DNA of 64,000 nt, from the NCBI GenBank assembly GCA_004028745.1, contig RAZP01000006.1:124001-188000 (forward strand), read 5' to 3'. The notes below the pieces were generated by a model. That model was not told where the DNA came from and did not search any database. It worked only from the letters and a program-made list of their open reading frames with translations. Of the stretch, positions 40,090 to 48,938 are shown piece by piece; position 1 is the first letter of the stretch, and the number at the start of each line of letters is the position of its first letter. Source of the DNA: Prosthecochloris sp. (GTDB taxonomy: Bacteria; Bacteroidota; Chlorobiia; Chlorobiales; Chlorobiaceae). A program made the translations under genes and the position numbers.

Positions 40090-42060
40090 ATGAAACGTAT
40101 TTCTTTATTAAGTTCAGCAATGGTAATTGCTATGGCAATATTTCCATACATTGCTAATGGGCAGTTAAAGCTTAAAGAAATAAAACTTGAGAAACAAAAA
40201 AACAGCCAAGTAATTTCGAGGAAAAATATAAGTATTGAAAAAATTAAAACACCTCGTTTTTCAGTCGATTATAACATTAATCTAAGCGTGTGCCAACAAG
40301 GTAATGATTGCCTTAAACACGGAATGAGTTTCTCTAAAGGTCAAGTCCATTTTGCCACCGGTAAATTGAACTCTGTTCTCGAGTTTATATGGGATGCGGA
40401 TGTGCCTAAACTCGATGGAATTATATGGCAGGTATCTAAATACAGGTTTGATAAAAGTAATGTGCAGGATAATCCACAGGGGCTGGTACGAACCGGAACG
40501 GAAAACCGCTATTACAAAGATGGTGATTTGTTCAAGGGAAACTTTTATATAGAATTTGCCGACTTTACCAAACCTCAAATAGGATTAGCTGAACCATCTG
40601 TAACCCTAAAAAAGAAGATTTCAAAGAAAGAAAAAGGGGAATTAAAGAAGAAGCAAAAAATAAAGAGTTCATTCAATCAGACTATTGTTCCGGTGATTTC
40701 TTATTATTTCGTACGTATTCTTCCTGTTGTTAATGGTCATATCGAATATAATGCTTCCAATGTCATTGCTTTGCGGTTCAGTGATTTACCTAAAGACAGT
40801 AATTTTGAATATTACAATCCTCCCAAACGAGATTTCAGTGATATTTATGATGTAAAACTGATTGACTTTACGCCAATTAAACCACCTACCGTACCTTGGG
40901 GTTCGGTTAGGGTTATTGGTTTTGATGAGAATTTGTATAGGCAACACGAGAAGTTACTCGGAGTTAAACAGCAACGGGACTTTTACGAAGAGAAACTGAA
41001 AAAAAACGAATTAATTATTCCTGAAACATACAAGGGTGAGGGTTCTGATAATTGGGTGGAATCACTTTGGGGGGCCGCTACTTCTGCTGCCGATTGGGTA
41101 TCCAATGCTTATGAATGGCCTAAAGATCAATTTGTAAAACATGTTGCGGGTCTCATTAACACGATTCCGGGGGTTAATTGCGATGCAGATTGCAAAAAAA
41201 TGCTAAAAGCGGGTCTTGAAACAGGCTTAGTGGCAGTGGGTGTGCCGCCTTCCTTACCCAATGCTGATGAGTTGTTAGATGAGGGAATTGAATACCTTGC
41301 TGCAGAAGTATCATCGCAAGTGGGTTGTGTTGACCTGTGTACCGATATGATTAAATCACAAATTGAGGAATTGGGCAAAGAGTTGTCGGTATTGCACAGA
41401 GCTACTGTCAACAATGCAGAAGAAGCACATCGAAACGGCAGGGAACCTTTGTCAATTCCTGACTGGGTAAATGTAAAAATCGTAGCAGAGTCTGCCATAC
41501 AGCCAGCAAAACTAGTGCTTCAGTTAAGCCGAAACAATATCGATGTTTCGGATGAGGAGACACTCGACCATTATTACATCAGGATAAGTTTCAGTTGTAC
41601 GAATAACAGTTACAAGTCCGGTCAAACCATAAGCGTGCCGGTATATACCGTTTATAAAGAAGGTCTTCCTACAAACTATCGACATGCCAAGCTTACTCTT
41701 AAAAAAGAACCCATGGCACCATTATGGGGCAGTAAGCTCATTGCAATCCCCAAACTCGATAAAGGCGAAACCATTCGTTTTTCGATTTTCCCTGAACCGG
41801 GATTCGGATATTTGTTTCCAGGCCATTTAAAACTGATACGTGATCGTGGTGGACATATTTTCCACGATGATTGGATGGAGATGTATATGGATGGTAATTT
41901 GAAAATATCGGCTGAGATTGTTGGTGAACAAGAAGTCAATCTGCAGGACCCATGGACAACTCCAGCCGACCAGTATACCATCCTTAGAACTATAAGCAAG
42001 GATTTTCATCTGCCAAATGAATTTCCCGGTGAAATGCGGCTGCGCCGGAGAATTCAGTGA
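40090..42060 (+). CDS. Large secreted protein of unknown function
   Basis: This 656-residue protein has a signal peptide (MKRISLLSSAMVIAMAIFPY, cleaved near IANGQ). Two adjacent cysteine pairs are visible (VNCDADCKKM and VGCVDLCTDM) around a GLVAVGVPPSLPNADELLDEGIEYLAAEV segment, and an immunoglobulin-like strand-rich tail follows from about residue 460. No domain is recognised. The gene is AT-rich with many AAA and ATT codons, unlike the flanking core genes, pointing to transfer. It ends 30 bases before the decayed pyrC fragment. Confidence 0.75.
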   Translation: MKRISLLSSAMVIAMAIFPYIANGQLKLKEIKLEKQKNSQVISRKNISIEKIKTPRFSVDYNINLSVCQQGNDCLKHGMSFSKGQVHFATGKLNSVLEFIWDADVPKLDGIIWQVSKYRFDKSNVQDNPQGLVRTGTENRYYKDGDLFKGNFYIEFADFTKPQIGLAEPSVTLKKKISKKEKGELKKKQKIKSSFNQTIVPVISYYFVRILPVVNGHIEYNASNVIALRFSDLPKDSNFEYYNPPKRDFSDIYDVKLIDFTPIKPPTVPWGSVRVIGFDENLYRQHEKLLGVKQQRDFYEEKLKKNELIIPETYKGEGSDNWVESLWGAATSAADWVSNAYEWPKDQFVKHVAGLINTIPGVNCDADCKKMLKAGLETGLVAVGVPPSLPNADELLDEGIEYLAAEVSSQVGCVDLCTDMIKSQIEELGKELSVLHRATVNNAEEAHRNGREPLSIPDWVNVKIVAESAIQPAKLVLQLSRNNIDVSDEETLDHYYIRISFSCTNNSYKSGQTISVPVYTVYKEGLPTNYRHAKLTLKKEPMAPLWGSKLIAIPKLDKGETIRFSIFPEPGFGYLFPGHLKLIRDRGGHIFHDDWMEMYMDGNLKISAEIVGEQEVNLQDPWTTPADQYTILRTISKDFHLPNEFPGEMRLRRRIQ

Positions 42061-42090
42061 TTATATTTTTTAGCTTCAACAAATCGACAT

Positions 42091-42187
42091 TTCAACAATC
42101 CTACTCCAATCCATGCAGCATCCCTTTAGGATAAATTCCCGCAGCTCTGCCTTTCATTGTCCGCTCAAAGAACGGGGTATTTCTTGA
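42091..42187 (-). pseudogene. Duplicated remnant of the pyrC 3' end
   Basis: On the minus strand this reads, in the pyrC frame, SRNTPFFERTMKGRAAGIYP followed by KGMLHGLE-stop. The true pyrC ends SRNTPFLGRTMKGRAVGIYH followed by KGVLHGLE-stop at 43919-44004. Of 28 codons 23 encode the same residue, and the noncoding TTCAACAATCC after the stop is also shared. The rest of the gene is absent; similarity stops at about 42187. The 1.8 kb between the copies holds a Yip1-like gene, a lipoprotein gene and two MITEs. Confidence 0.85.
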
Positions 42188-42332
42188 GAAAAGCTGACGT
42201 TATTGGTTGTCAGAGCTTCTTGTTTGTTTCAATTTTTCTATCTTTCCTCTCAGTTTTTACCGTAAAAATTCTTTTTTCGATAGAGAGACAGAAGAGGTTT
42301 ACGTGTCGGTTTGAAGCCCAAAGAATAAAACA

Positions 42333-42977
42333 ATGGACAACTCCGAGAATCAGGCTTTGAATCCCTGGATATCCATATGGATCAAACCGCGTTTGACTAT
42401 TCAGCGAATTGTTGACTCGAATCCAAAATACATGGTGCATGTCCTGGCGTCTGTTTATGGTTTCATTGGACTGTTGAACGCTATGGGCGAAAGCGGGGTG
42501 GGCGATCATCTTGAATGGCCTGTAATTTTCATTGCTGCTGCTCCTCTTGGGGTTCTTTACGGATTGATTGTGACCTATATCACTGGTGCACTAATTTACT
42601 GGACAGGCAAATGGATTCATGGAAAGGCTACTTTTCAGGAAGTTCTCGCTGCCATTGCTTGGTCTTATGTTCCGATAATTTGGACGCTACTGCTCCTGAT
42701 TCCGGAACTTGCCATTCTTGGTCAAGAGTTTTTTACAACAGCAAGTCCGACAATAGAGTCCGGACCATTTTCAGTAAGGGTACTTCTTTATAGCTATGAA
42801 TCCCTGAAAATAATCATCATTTTCTGGTCAATTTTTGTGACGTTGCAGTGCCTGGGGCAAGTTCAGGGTTTCTCTGCTTGGAAGGCTTTGGGTAACCTGT
42901 TGCTGCCTTTTATTGTCTTTGTTCCTCTTGCTGTAATTGCTGCATTCGTTACAGCTTTTATTAATAGTATGTCTTAA
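42333..42977 (+). CDS. Yip1-family membrane protein
   Basis: This 214-residue protein has the Yip1 plan: a soluble N-terminus ALNPWISIWIKPRLTIQRIV, then five hydrophobic segments (HVLASVYGFIGLLNAM, VIFIAAAPLGVLYGLIVTYITGALIYW, EVLAAIAWSYVPIIWTLLLLIPELA, IIIIFWSIFVTLQCL and LLLPFIVFVPLAVIAAFVTAF). KPRxTIxxI is typical of the bacterial members. Function is not known. It lies between the pyrC remnant and the intact pyrC. Confidence 0.82.
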   Translation: MDNSENQALNPWISIWIKPRLTIQRIVDSNPKYMVHVLASVYGFIGLLNAMGESGVGDHLEWPVIFIAAAPLGVLYGLIVTYITGALIYWTGKWIHGKATFQEVLAAIAWSYVPIIWTLLLLIPELAILGQEFFTTASPTIESGPFSVRVLLYSYESLKIIIIFWSIFVTLQCLGQVQGFSAWKALGNLLLPFIVFVPLAVIAAFVTAFINSMS

Positions 42978-43157
42978 TGGTATCTCGATATAGTCCGTGC
43001 AAATTTTCCTCATGCACTGTTCCCACAGCTAAACCTTTCAGAGTTTTGTGGGAAAAAGGACATGTTTCATCCCCCTGGAGCACTAAGTACCTTTTTTCAG
43101 GTGTTTTGAAACCTTTTTTCCTCCTCATGCATAGAAAAAAGAAGAAGCAACATTTCA

Positions 43158-43299
43158 GGGCACCTCTATTAATTTGTTGCGCAACCTGAACACTTCGTTA
43201 GGCGGTACTCGAAATCCTCATGTACTCTGTGTACACTCCGGTTTCTGCGTTCCGTCCGCCTCGTCTTCAGGTCGCTCACGACAATTAATAGAGGTGCCC
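43158..43299 (-). mobile_element. MITE-11 (142 bp)
   Basis: Perfect ends GGGCACCTCTATTAATT and AATTAATAGAGGTGCCC; flanks TTCA (43154-43157) and TTCA (43300-43303). It is the reverse complement of MITE-5 with few differences. It lies just upstream of the YXWGXW-like lipoprotein gene, which keeps its own AGGAGG ribosome-binding site. Confidence 0.92.
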
Positions 43300-43328
43300 T
43301 TCAGAAACCTGTTGTAAAGGAGGGTATT

Positions 43329-43580
43329 ATGAAGAGTGGCAAGATATTGTTGGTTCTGCTTTTTCTTTGTATCGCGTTGCCTCTGGAATCCTGTGTGGTG
43401 TCAAGACCTGCACGGCCGGGGCCGAATTTTGTCTGGGTTGAACGCTATACTACTCCTTCAGGTGTGATTATTCACGGCCACTGGAAATATGTCGGGCCTC
43501 CCCAGCGTCACCGTGTATGGGTGCCCGGCCATTGCAACCGTCATGGGCGCTGGGTTCCCGGTCAATGGAGAGTTCGCTGA
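43329..43580 (+). CDS. YXWGXW-type small lipoprotein
   Basis: This 83-residue protein has a signal peptide and a lipobox-like LPLESC (Cys ~22) and is rich in W, H, P and R: FVWVERYTTPSGVIIHGHWKYV, HRVWVPGHCNRHGRWVPGQW. The W-x-P-G-x-W pattern is that of YXWGXW-repeat lipoproteins of unknown function. The ATG is preceded by AAAGGAGGGTATT, a strong ribosome-binding site. It lies between MITE-11 and MITE-12, which are in the same orientation. Confidence 0.78.
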   Translation: MKSGKILLVLLFLCIALPLESCVVSRPARPGPNFVWVERYTTPSGVIIHGHWKYVGPPQRHRVWVPGHCNRHGRWVPGQWRVR

Positions 43581-43665
43581 GTTTAGAACAACGTATTTGA
43601 ATCATAGGGAAATAAACGATAAGGCGGGCAGACACGTGGGTCTGCCCCTACAGAATCATTTTTAT

Positions 43666-43807
43666 GGGCACCTCGATTTATTTATTCCGCGCTTCAATTG
43701 CTTCGTTGAGCGATGCTCGAAATCCTCATGTACTCCGTGTACACTCCGGTTTCTGCGCTCTGTTCGCCTTGCACTTGAACTGCTCATGACAATAAATAGA
43801 GGTGCCC
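43666..43807 (-). mobile_element. MITE-12 (142 bp)
   Basis: Left end GGGCACCTCGATTTATTTATT, right end ACAATAAATAGAGGTGCCC; flanks TTAT (43662-43665) and TTAT (43808-43811). It belongs to the TTCAATTGCTTCGTTGAGC sub-type. The remaining bases to pyrC at 43919 carry only the short CAACAGCTCAACAGCTCAAC stretch. Confidence 0.92.
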
Positions 43808-43918
43808 TTATTTCACGTCAGGTTGCTGCCATAAGGGCACACCGACAAGTCGGGGTTTGCCCCCATACACTTTCTACAAAACAATTTTACAAATCAACAG
43901 CTCAACAGCTCAACAATC

Positions 43919-45241
43919 CTACTCCAATCCATGCAGCACTCCCTTATGGTAGATTCCCACGGCTCTGCCTTTCATTGTCCGCCCAAGGAACGGGGTGTTT
44001 CTTGATTTGGACTGGATAAGGTCTTCGGTGTAGGTCCAGGTTTCTTCGGGATCGATGAGTGTGAAATTGGCAGGATATCCGGGCTCGAAAAGCACGGGAG
44101 GGAGGCCCATGATCTTTCTAGGGTTGGAAGAGAGTAGTTCGATTGCCCGGTAAAGCGTAATTTTCCCGGTGTGCACCAATTCCGAGAGGGTAAGACCGAC
44201 GGATGTTTCGAGACCGATAATACCGAAAGCGGCCTGGTCAGGAGGGCACTCTTTTTCATGCCTTGCGTGCGGTGCATGGTCACAAGCTATGGCATCGATC
44301 GTGCCGTCCGTGAGTGCTTCCAGGATTGAATCTCTGTTTTCGATGCTACAGAGCGGGGGTTTCATGATGTAATTTCCTTTGTCTTCGGCTTCGTAGAGGT
44401 CCTGTTCGGTGAGCGTAAAGTGATGGGGGGTAACTTCGCAAGTGACCTGCATTCCGTTTGCTTTTGCCTGCCGGACAAGGTCAAGGGCGCCTTTTGTACT
44501 GATATGTGCTACATGGTACTTTGGAGAAGCTATCGGCGGGTTGAGCTTGTGTTTCTGAAGGTACTCCATCAGGTGGATATCCTTTGCAAGTGTTATGATT
44601 TCTGCGACTTCAGGTATGCCTTTGAGACCCAGAAGCGCGGAGCAGCTTCCTTCGTTCATGATACCTCCTGACGAAAGCGCAGTGTCCTCGCAATGCTGAA
44701 TCACCATCATGTCAAAGCTTGCAGCATATTCGAATACCAGCCGCATCATCCGGCTGTTCTGCACGGCGGTTCCATCATCCGATATCGCCTTTATACCGTA
44801 AGAGCAGAACTTGCCGTAAGGAGACAGTTTCTCTCCCTTGCTTCCCTCGGTCATTGCAGCAATAATCTCTATATCAACCGGTAAATCTCTCGCATTGTGT
44901 TTGATAAATGCTGCTCCCAGAGGGCTGTCGATAACCGGTTTCGTGTTAGGCATTACGGCTACCCCCGTAAACCCTCCTGCAACCGCGGCTCTGGAGCCTG
45001 TTTCCAGGGTTTCCTTGTATTCCTGACCCGGCTCCCTGAAATGGCAGTGCATGTCGAAAAGGCCGGATGCGATTACCTTATTGTTCATGTCGATGACTCG
45101 GTCTTTCGAACCGGGAGGGATAGTTTCCGTACCGAGGGCAATCGTATCGATCATTCCTGTTTCCGAAACCTTTATGGAACCATGCATATCAAGGTTCTGG
45201 ACAGGATTTATCAGCCTCGCTCCCTGGAAAATAATATTCAT
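43919..45241 (-). CDS. pyrC: Dihydroorotase
   Basis: Dihydroorotase cyclises carbamoyl-aspartate in pyrimidine synthesis. It has 440 residues (type I). Metal-binding motifs are DMHCHFREPGQEYKE (HxH), the metal-bridging lysine region is replaced by the type I arrangement with MTEGSKGEKLSPYGKF, QHCEDTAL and HVAHISTKGAL give the later histidines and ACDHAPHARHEKE the aspartate. It overlaps the FAH-family gene by 4 bases. Its last 85 bases are duplicated at 42091-42187. Confidence 0.93.
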   Translation of the reverse strand: MNIIFQGARLINPVQNLDMHGSIKVSETGMIDTIALGTETIPPGSKDRVIDMNNKVIASGLFDMHCHFREPGQEYKETLETGSRAAVAGGFTGVAVMPNTKPVIDSPLGAAFIKHNARDLPVDIEIIAAMTEGSKGEKLSPYGKFCSYGIKAISDDGTAVQNSRMMRLVFEYAASFDMMVIQHCEDTALSSGGIMNEGSCSALLGLKGIPEVAEIITLAKDIHLMEYLQKHKLNPPIASPKYHVAHISTKGALDLVRQAKANGMQVTCEVTPHHFTLTEQDLYEAEDKGNYIMKPPLCSIENRDSILEALTDGTIDAIACDHAPHARHEKECPPDQAAFGIIGLETSVGLTLSELVHTGKITLYRAIELLSSNPRKIMGLPPVLFEPGYPANFTLIDPEETWTYTEDLIQSKSRNTPFLGRTMKGRAVGIYHKGVLHGLE

Positions 45242-45990
45242 GATCTTTTCAAATGGATAATTGATTTTTGCTCCGGTTCAATGACAGCATCAAGCTCTGT
45301 CAGTAAGGTTTTGCCCTTGCTCTCTTCAAGTGAGAGTTCTGCATGCAATCTGTCGCCGTTTTTTACCTGTCCGACACCTTCCGGGGTTCCTGTAAACAGA
45401 AGGTCTCCCGCTCGCAATCCGTAAATATACGATAAATAAGAGATCAGCGATGCAATGTCAAACAGCATCTTTTCAGCTGTGCCTTTCTGAACGATGGTTC
45501 CGTTGAGGGAAAGCTCAAAAGCAAGCTTGTCAGAATTGAGGATATGTTCTGCCGGAACAAAGTCCGATACCAGAGAACTATTCCTGAATCCCTTGCATTT
45601 AAGCCACGGCTCGCCTTTCTCCTTTGCACTCATCTGAACATCGCGGAGTGTCATATCGAGCCCGACTCCGTATCCCGCGACAAAGGACAATGTATCATGT
45701 GCAAAGACATTGTCCGCGTCTCTTCCTATGAGTACTACCAGTTCTGCTTCGTAATGCATGTTTTGCGATATAGGCTTTCCCTGGAAGAGGGGGATGGACG
45801 TTGTGCCATCAAAGGAGAGGGAGGAAGAGGGTTTGAGGAAGATTATGGGCTCCTCAGGCTTTTCCGCTGTTTTCTTGATGGCTTCATTTTGGGATTCCCA
45901 CTGAAGCATTTCTTCAGCGTGCAGCTGATAGTTTTTCCCGACACAATATATTGACGATGGGGTGAGTGAGGCAGCTGAAATGAGATTCAT
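45238..45990 (-). CDS. Fumarylacetoacetate hydrolase (FAH) family protein
   Basis: FAH-family proteins hydrolyse or decarboxylate C-C bonds of keto acids with a divalent metal. It has 250 residues. Family segments are IYCVGKNYQLHAEEM, EEPIIFLKPSSSL, HYEAELVVLIGRDADNV, VAGYGVGLDMTLRDVQ, GEPWLKCKGFRNSSLVSDFV and LLFTGTPEGVGQVKNGD. The metal residues E-x-E and D of the family are in these segments. The exact substrate is unknown (2-keto-4-pentenoate-like or acylpyruvate). It is co-transcribed with pyrC by a 4-base overlap. Confidence 0.88.
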   Translation of the reverse strand: MNLISAASLTPSSIYCVGKNYQLHAEEMLQWESQNEAIKKTAEKPEEPIIFLKPSSSLSFDGTTSIPLFQGKPISQNMHYEAELVVLIGRDADNVFAHDTLSFVAGYGVGLDMTLRDVQMSAKEKGEPWLKCKGFRNSSLVSDFVPAEHILNSDKLAFELSLNGTIVQKGTAEKMLFDIASLISYLSYIYGLRAGDLLFTGTPEGVGQVKNGDRLHAELSLEESKGKTLLTELDAVIEPEQKSIIHLKRS

Positions 45991-46158
45991 CCTGATAGTT
46001 AGTATTTTTGTTTTTCAAAACATTGTTCAAAATGCATGGCCAGTAATGGGTATATAATTCGTGAAATCTGTGGACATCTTCTTTGACATTACCGTAAAGA
46101 AGACTGTTAATTTAGTATCTTAAAAATTTATGAAAACTCTGAGAACAGCATAGCATCT

Positions 46159-46776
46159 ATGCTCCGGAAAGAAGAGTCAGGCTCAAGTTCTAAGAGGGCG
46201 GGATGTAAGGACAGCATCAGGAAAGAGCTGAGGAATGTTCGGGCTGCAATGGGCGTTAATGAGTGGAGATCGGGAAGTCTCCTCATTGCGGATAGGGTTT
46301 TTCAGATACCTGAATTCAATCATGTAACAAATGTTATGCTCTACCTTTCCATGCATGACAGGCGTGAAGTGGATACGGGGCCTCTGATAAGCCGTATTGC
46401 AGCTGCCGGAAATATCCATATGTTCGTGCCGTTTTCAAGTGGAGGAACTATCTATGCCGTGCCTTTTAATGAGGGCGACCCTGTTGTGCCTGGGAAGTTC
46501 GGCCAGCAGGAGCCTGTCAAGGGGCGCTCATATGAAGAGGTATTTCCTGATATAGTGGTTGTTCCCGCCGTTGCCGTTGATCGCATGGGCAGGCGTCTGG
46601 GGTATGGAAAGGGCTATTATGATCGTTTCATCGCCAGACTGCGGAAAAGAGGTGGGAACCCTTTTGTGATCGGTCTTGCTTTTTCCTTTCAGCTTTTGGA
46701 ACTTCTGCCTGAAGATGCCTGGGATGAAAAGCTCGACTGTATTGTGACTGAGAACGAGATACTGAGATTTTGTTAA
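46159..46776 (+). CDS. 5-formyltetrahydrofolate cyclo-ligase
   Basis: The enzyme converts 5-formyl-THF to 5,10-methenyl-THF with ATP. It has 205 residues, usual length. Family segments: SIRKELRNVRAAM at the N-terminus, VMLYLSMHDRREVDTGPLI, MFVPF and the diagnostic RMGRRLGYGKGYYDRFI with VIGLAFSFQLLE near the C-terminus. Translation overlaps the ppk frame's upstream extension, but the real ppk start is probably 24 bases after the stop. I looked for 6S RNA, its frequent neighbour, and found none in the short upstream gap. Confidence 0.9.
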   Translation: MLRKEESGSSSKRAGCKDSIRKELRNVRAAMGVNEWRSGSLLIADRVFQIPEFNHVTNVMLYLSMHDRREVDTGPLISRIAAAGNIHMFVPFSSGGTIYAVPFNEGDPVVPGKFGQQEPVKGRSYEEVFPDIVVVPAVAVDRMGRRLGYGKGYYDRFIARLRKRGGNPFVIGLAFSFQLLELLPEDAWDEKLDCIVTENEILRFC

Positions 46777-46799
46777 ACCATGAATATGATCTTTTAAGA

Positions 46800-48938
46800 A
46801 TGGAAAAGAACGCAGGCTCTGAAGATGTAACAGTTAACTTACCTGATTTTCATGATCCCGCTTACTATGTGAACCGTGAGCTGAGCTGGATGATGTTTAA
46901 CCAAAGAGTGCTTGAGGAGGCATTGTCTCCCGATGCGCATCCTTTGCTTGAGAGAGTGAAATTTATTTCCATTTTCAGCTCCAATCTTGATGAGTTTTTC
47001 ATGATCCGTGTTGCAGGGCTCGAGGATCAATATGAGGCGGGAATACAAGATCGTTCGGTCGATGGCCTTACGCCACAGGAGCAGATCGAAAAGATCCGTG
47101 AGGGGGTTATTGAGCAGTTTCGCCAGAGAAACAGCTGTTTTTACAATGAAATGTGTCCTGAGCTGAACAATCACGGCATCGAGTTTTTCGAGTACCGGAA
47201 TCTCAAGACAAGCCAGAAAGAGATATTGCAGAGGTATTTCAGGAATGAAATTTTCCCTGTGCTTACACCCCTGGCTGTTGATACCGGCCATCCTTTTCCC
47301 TTTGTATCCAACCTTTCATTGAATCTGGCTGTTGAGCTGGAGGATCTTGAAACACAGGCTCTGAAATTTGCAAGAGTAAAGGTTCCGAGAATACTGCCGA
47401 GGATACTTCGCCTCGATACCATCGACGGGCTGGATTTTGGTGATGACCGGATACGGCTGCTTTGGCTGGAGGATCTGATCCAAAACAACCTTGAGCAGCT
47501 GTTCCCCCAGATGAGAATTGTCCAGTGTCATCCTTTCAGGGTTATCCGTGATGCGGATATGGAGATCGAAGAGGACGAGGCGGGCGATCTTCTCGAGACC
47601 ATCGAGCAGGGAATTCGTTCCAGGAGATACGGAAAGGTTGTCAGAGTGGATATAACTCCAACCATGCCGGAGTCAATGAGGAAGATCCTGATAAAAAACC
47701 TTGAAGTGCATTCCCGCAACGTTTATGAAATGTCCGGTGCTCTTGGTCTGAGCGATCTGATGGAGATGATGAAAATCGAGAAGCCCGAGCTGAAAGATGA
47801 GCCGTTTGCACCTGACAATCCTCTTGAGGAAAAGGTAGGAGGTGATATTTTCAGTGCTGTACGCCAGGGGGATCACCTGCTTTATCATCCCTACGACTCT
47901 TTTCAGCCGGTCGTTGATCTTATCAACCAGGCAGCAAGTGACCCGCAGGTGCTGTCCATCAAACAAACTCTTTACAGGGTAGGCAGTAATTCACCGGTAG
48001 TTCAGGCATTGATGAATGCTGTCGAAGGGGGGAAACAGGTGGCCGTTCTTGTTGAGTTGAAGGCGCGTTTCGATGAAGAGAATAACATCGGCTGGGCAAG
48101 GGCGCTGGAGGATGTCGGTGCGCATGTGGTTTATGGTCTTATCGGCCTGAAAACTCATGCAAAACTTACGCTTATTGTTCGCAGGGAGCACGACAAGCTG
48201 AAACGTTACCTGCATCTTGGTACCGGCAACTACAATCCTGTCACGGCAAAGATATACACCGACTACAGCTATCTTACGACTAACGAGTTGCTTGCCAATG
48301 ATGTATCAGAACTTTTCAATGCTTTAACCGGCTACTCGAAACACACAACTTACAGGAAACTGATTGTGTCACCGGTCAATACCCGCCAGAAGATTATTGA
48401 GATGATAGACCGTGAAATAGAGTGGCATAAGAAAGAAGGGAATGGCCGTATAATCATGAAGATGAACGCCCTTGTCGATAATAAAACCATTCGGGCTCTC
48501 TACAGGGCGTCGTGTGAGGGTGTTGCTGTTGACCTTATTATCCGCGGTATCTGTTGTCTTATTCCCGGAATACACGGGGTTAGCGAGAATATTCGCGTAA
48601 TCAGTGTTATCGGGAGATTTTTAGAACACAGCAGGGCTTATTATTTTCGGAACGGCGGTATGGATGAACTGTATCTCGGAAGCGCAGATATCATGCCGAG
48701 AAACCTTGACCACAGGGTGGAGGCCCTGTTTCCAATCATGGACAAGGAACTGATAGAGGTTGTCAAAGCAGAGCTTGGGCTTATCCTCAATGATAATGTC
48801 AAGTCATGGGAAATGACTTCCGATGGCTCGTATATTAAGGTCACTAACGACAAACCTAAAGTAAACAGTCAGAGCATATTTCTCAATCAGGCGTCAAAGA
48901 AAAAATCCATATGTAAATTTAAAGTAAACGGATTATGA
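46800..48938 (+). CDS. ppk: Polyphosphate kinase 1
   Basis: PPK1 makes polyphosphate from ATP reversibly. ATG 46800 (MEKNAGSEDVTVNLPDF) is taken; the frame opens with TTG 46770. It gives 712 residues. The conserved N-terminal YVNRELSWMMFNQRVLEEA, SIFSSNLDEFFMIRVAGL, the catalytic histidine region RYLHLGTGNYNPVTAKIYTD and the second active histidine in NLDHRVEALFPI are present. SIKQTLYRVGSNSPVVQAL lies between. It overlaps rpiB by four bases. The CHAD/ParA pair elsewhere in the window may act on the polymer. Confidence 0.95.
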   Translation: MEKNAGSEDVTVNLPDFHDPAYYVNRELSWMMFNQRVLEEALSPDAHPLLERVKFISIFSSNLDEFFMIRVAGLEDQYEAGIQDRSVDGLTPQEQIEKIREGVIEQFRQRNSCFYNEMCPELNNHGIEFFEYRNLKTSQKEILQRYFRNEIFPVLTPLAVDTGHPFPFVSNLSLNLAVELEDLETQALKFARVKVPRILPRILRLDTIDGLDFGDDRIRLLWLEDLIQNNLEQLFPQMRIVQCHPFRVIRDADMEIEEDEAGDLLETIEQGIRSRRYGKVVRVDITPTMPESMRKILIKNLEVHSRNVYEMSGALGLSDLMEMMKIEKPELKDEPFAPDNPLEEKVGGDIFSAVRQGDHLLYHPYDSFQPVVDLINQAASDPQVLSIKQTLYRVGSNSPVVQALMNAVEGGKQVAVLVELKARFDEENNIGWARALEDVGAHVVYGLIGLKTHAKLTLIVRREHDKLKRYLHLGTGNYNPVTAKIYTDYSYLTTNELLANDVSELFNALTGYSKHTTYRKLIVSPVNTRQKIIEMIDREIEWHKKEGNGRIIMKMNALVDNKTIRALYRASCEGVAVDLIIRGICCLIPGIHGVSENIRVISVIGRFLEHSRAYYFRNGGMDELYLGSADIMPRNLDHRVEALFPIMDKELIEVVKAELGLILNDNVKSWEMTSDGSYIKVTNDKPKVNSQSIFLNQASKKKSICKFKVNGL

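Noticed and set aside
42190..43912. A complete small integrative island between the two pyrC ends.
   Set aside because: No integrase, no tRNA target and only two small genes lie between the copies, so the duplication is reported but not the island.
45991..46158. 6S RNA gene, often found before the 5-formyltetrahydrofolate cyclo-ligase gene.
   Set aside because: The gap is only 168 bases, AT-rich and shows no long rod-like complementarity.
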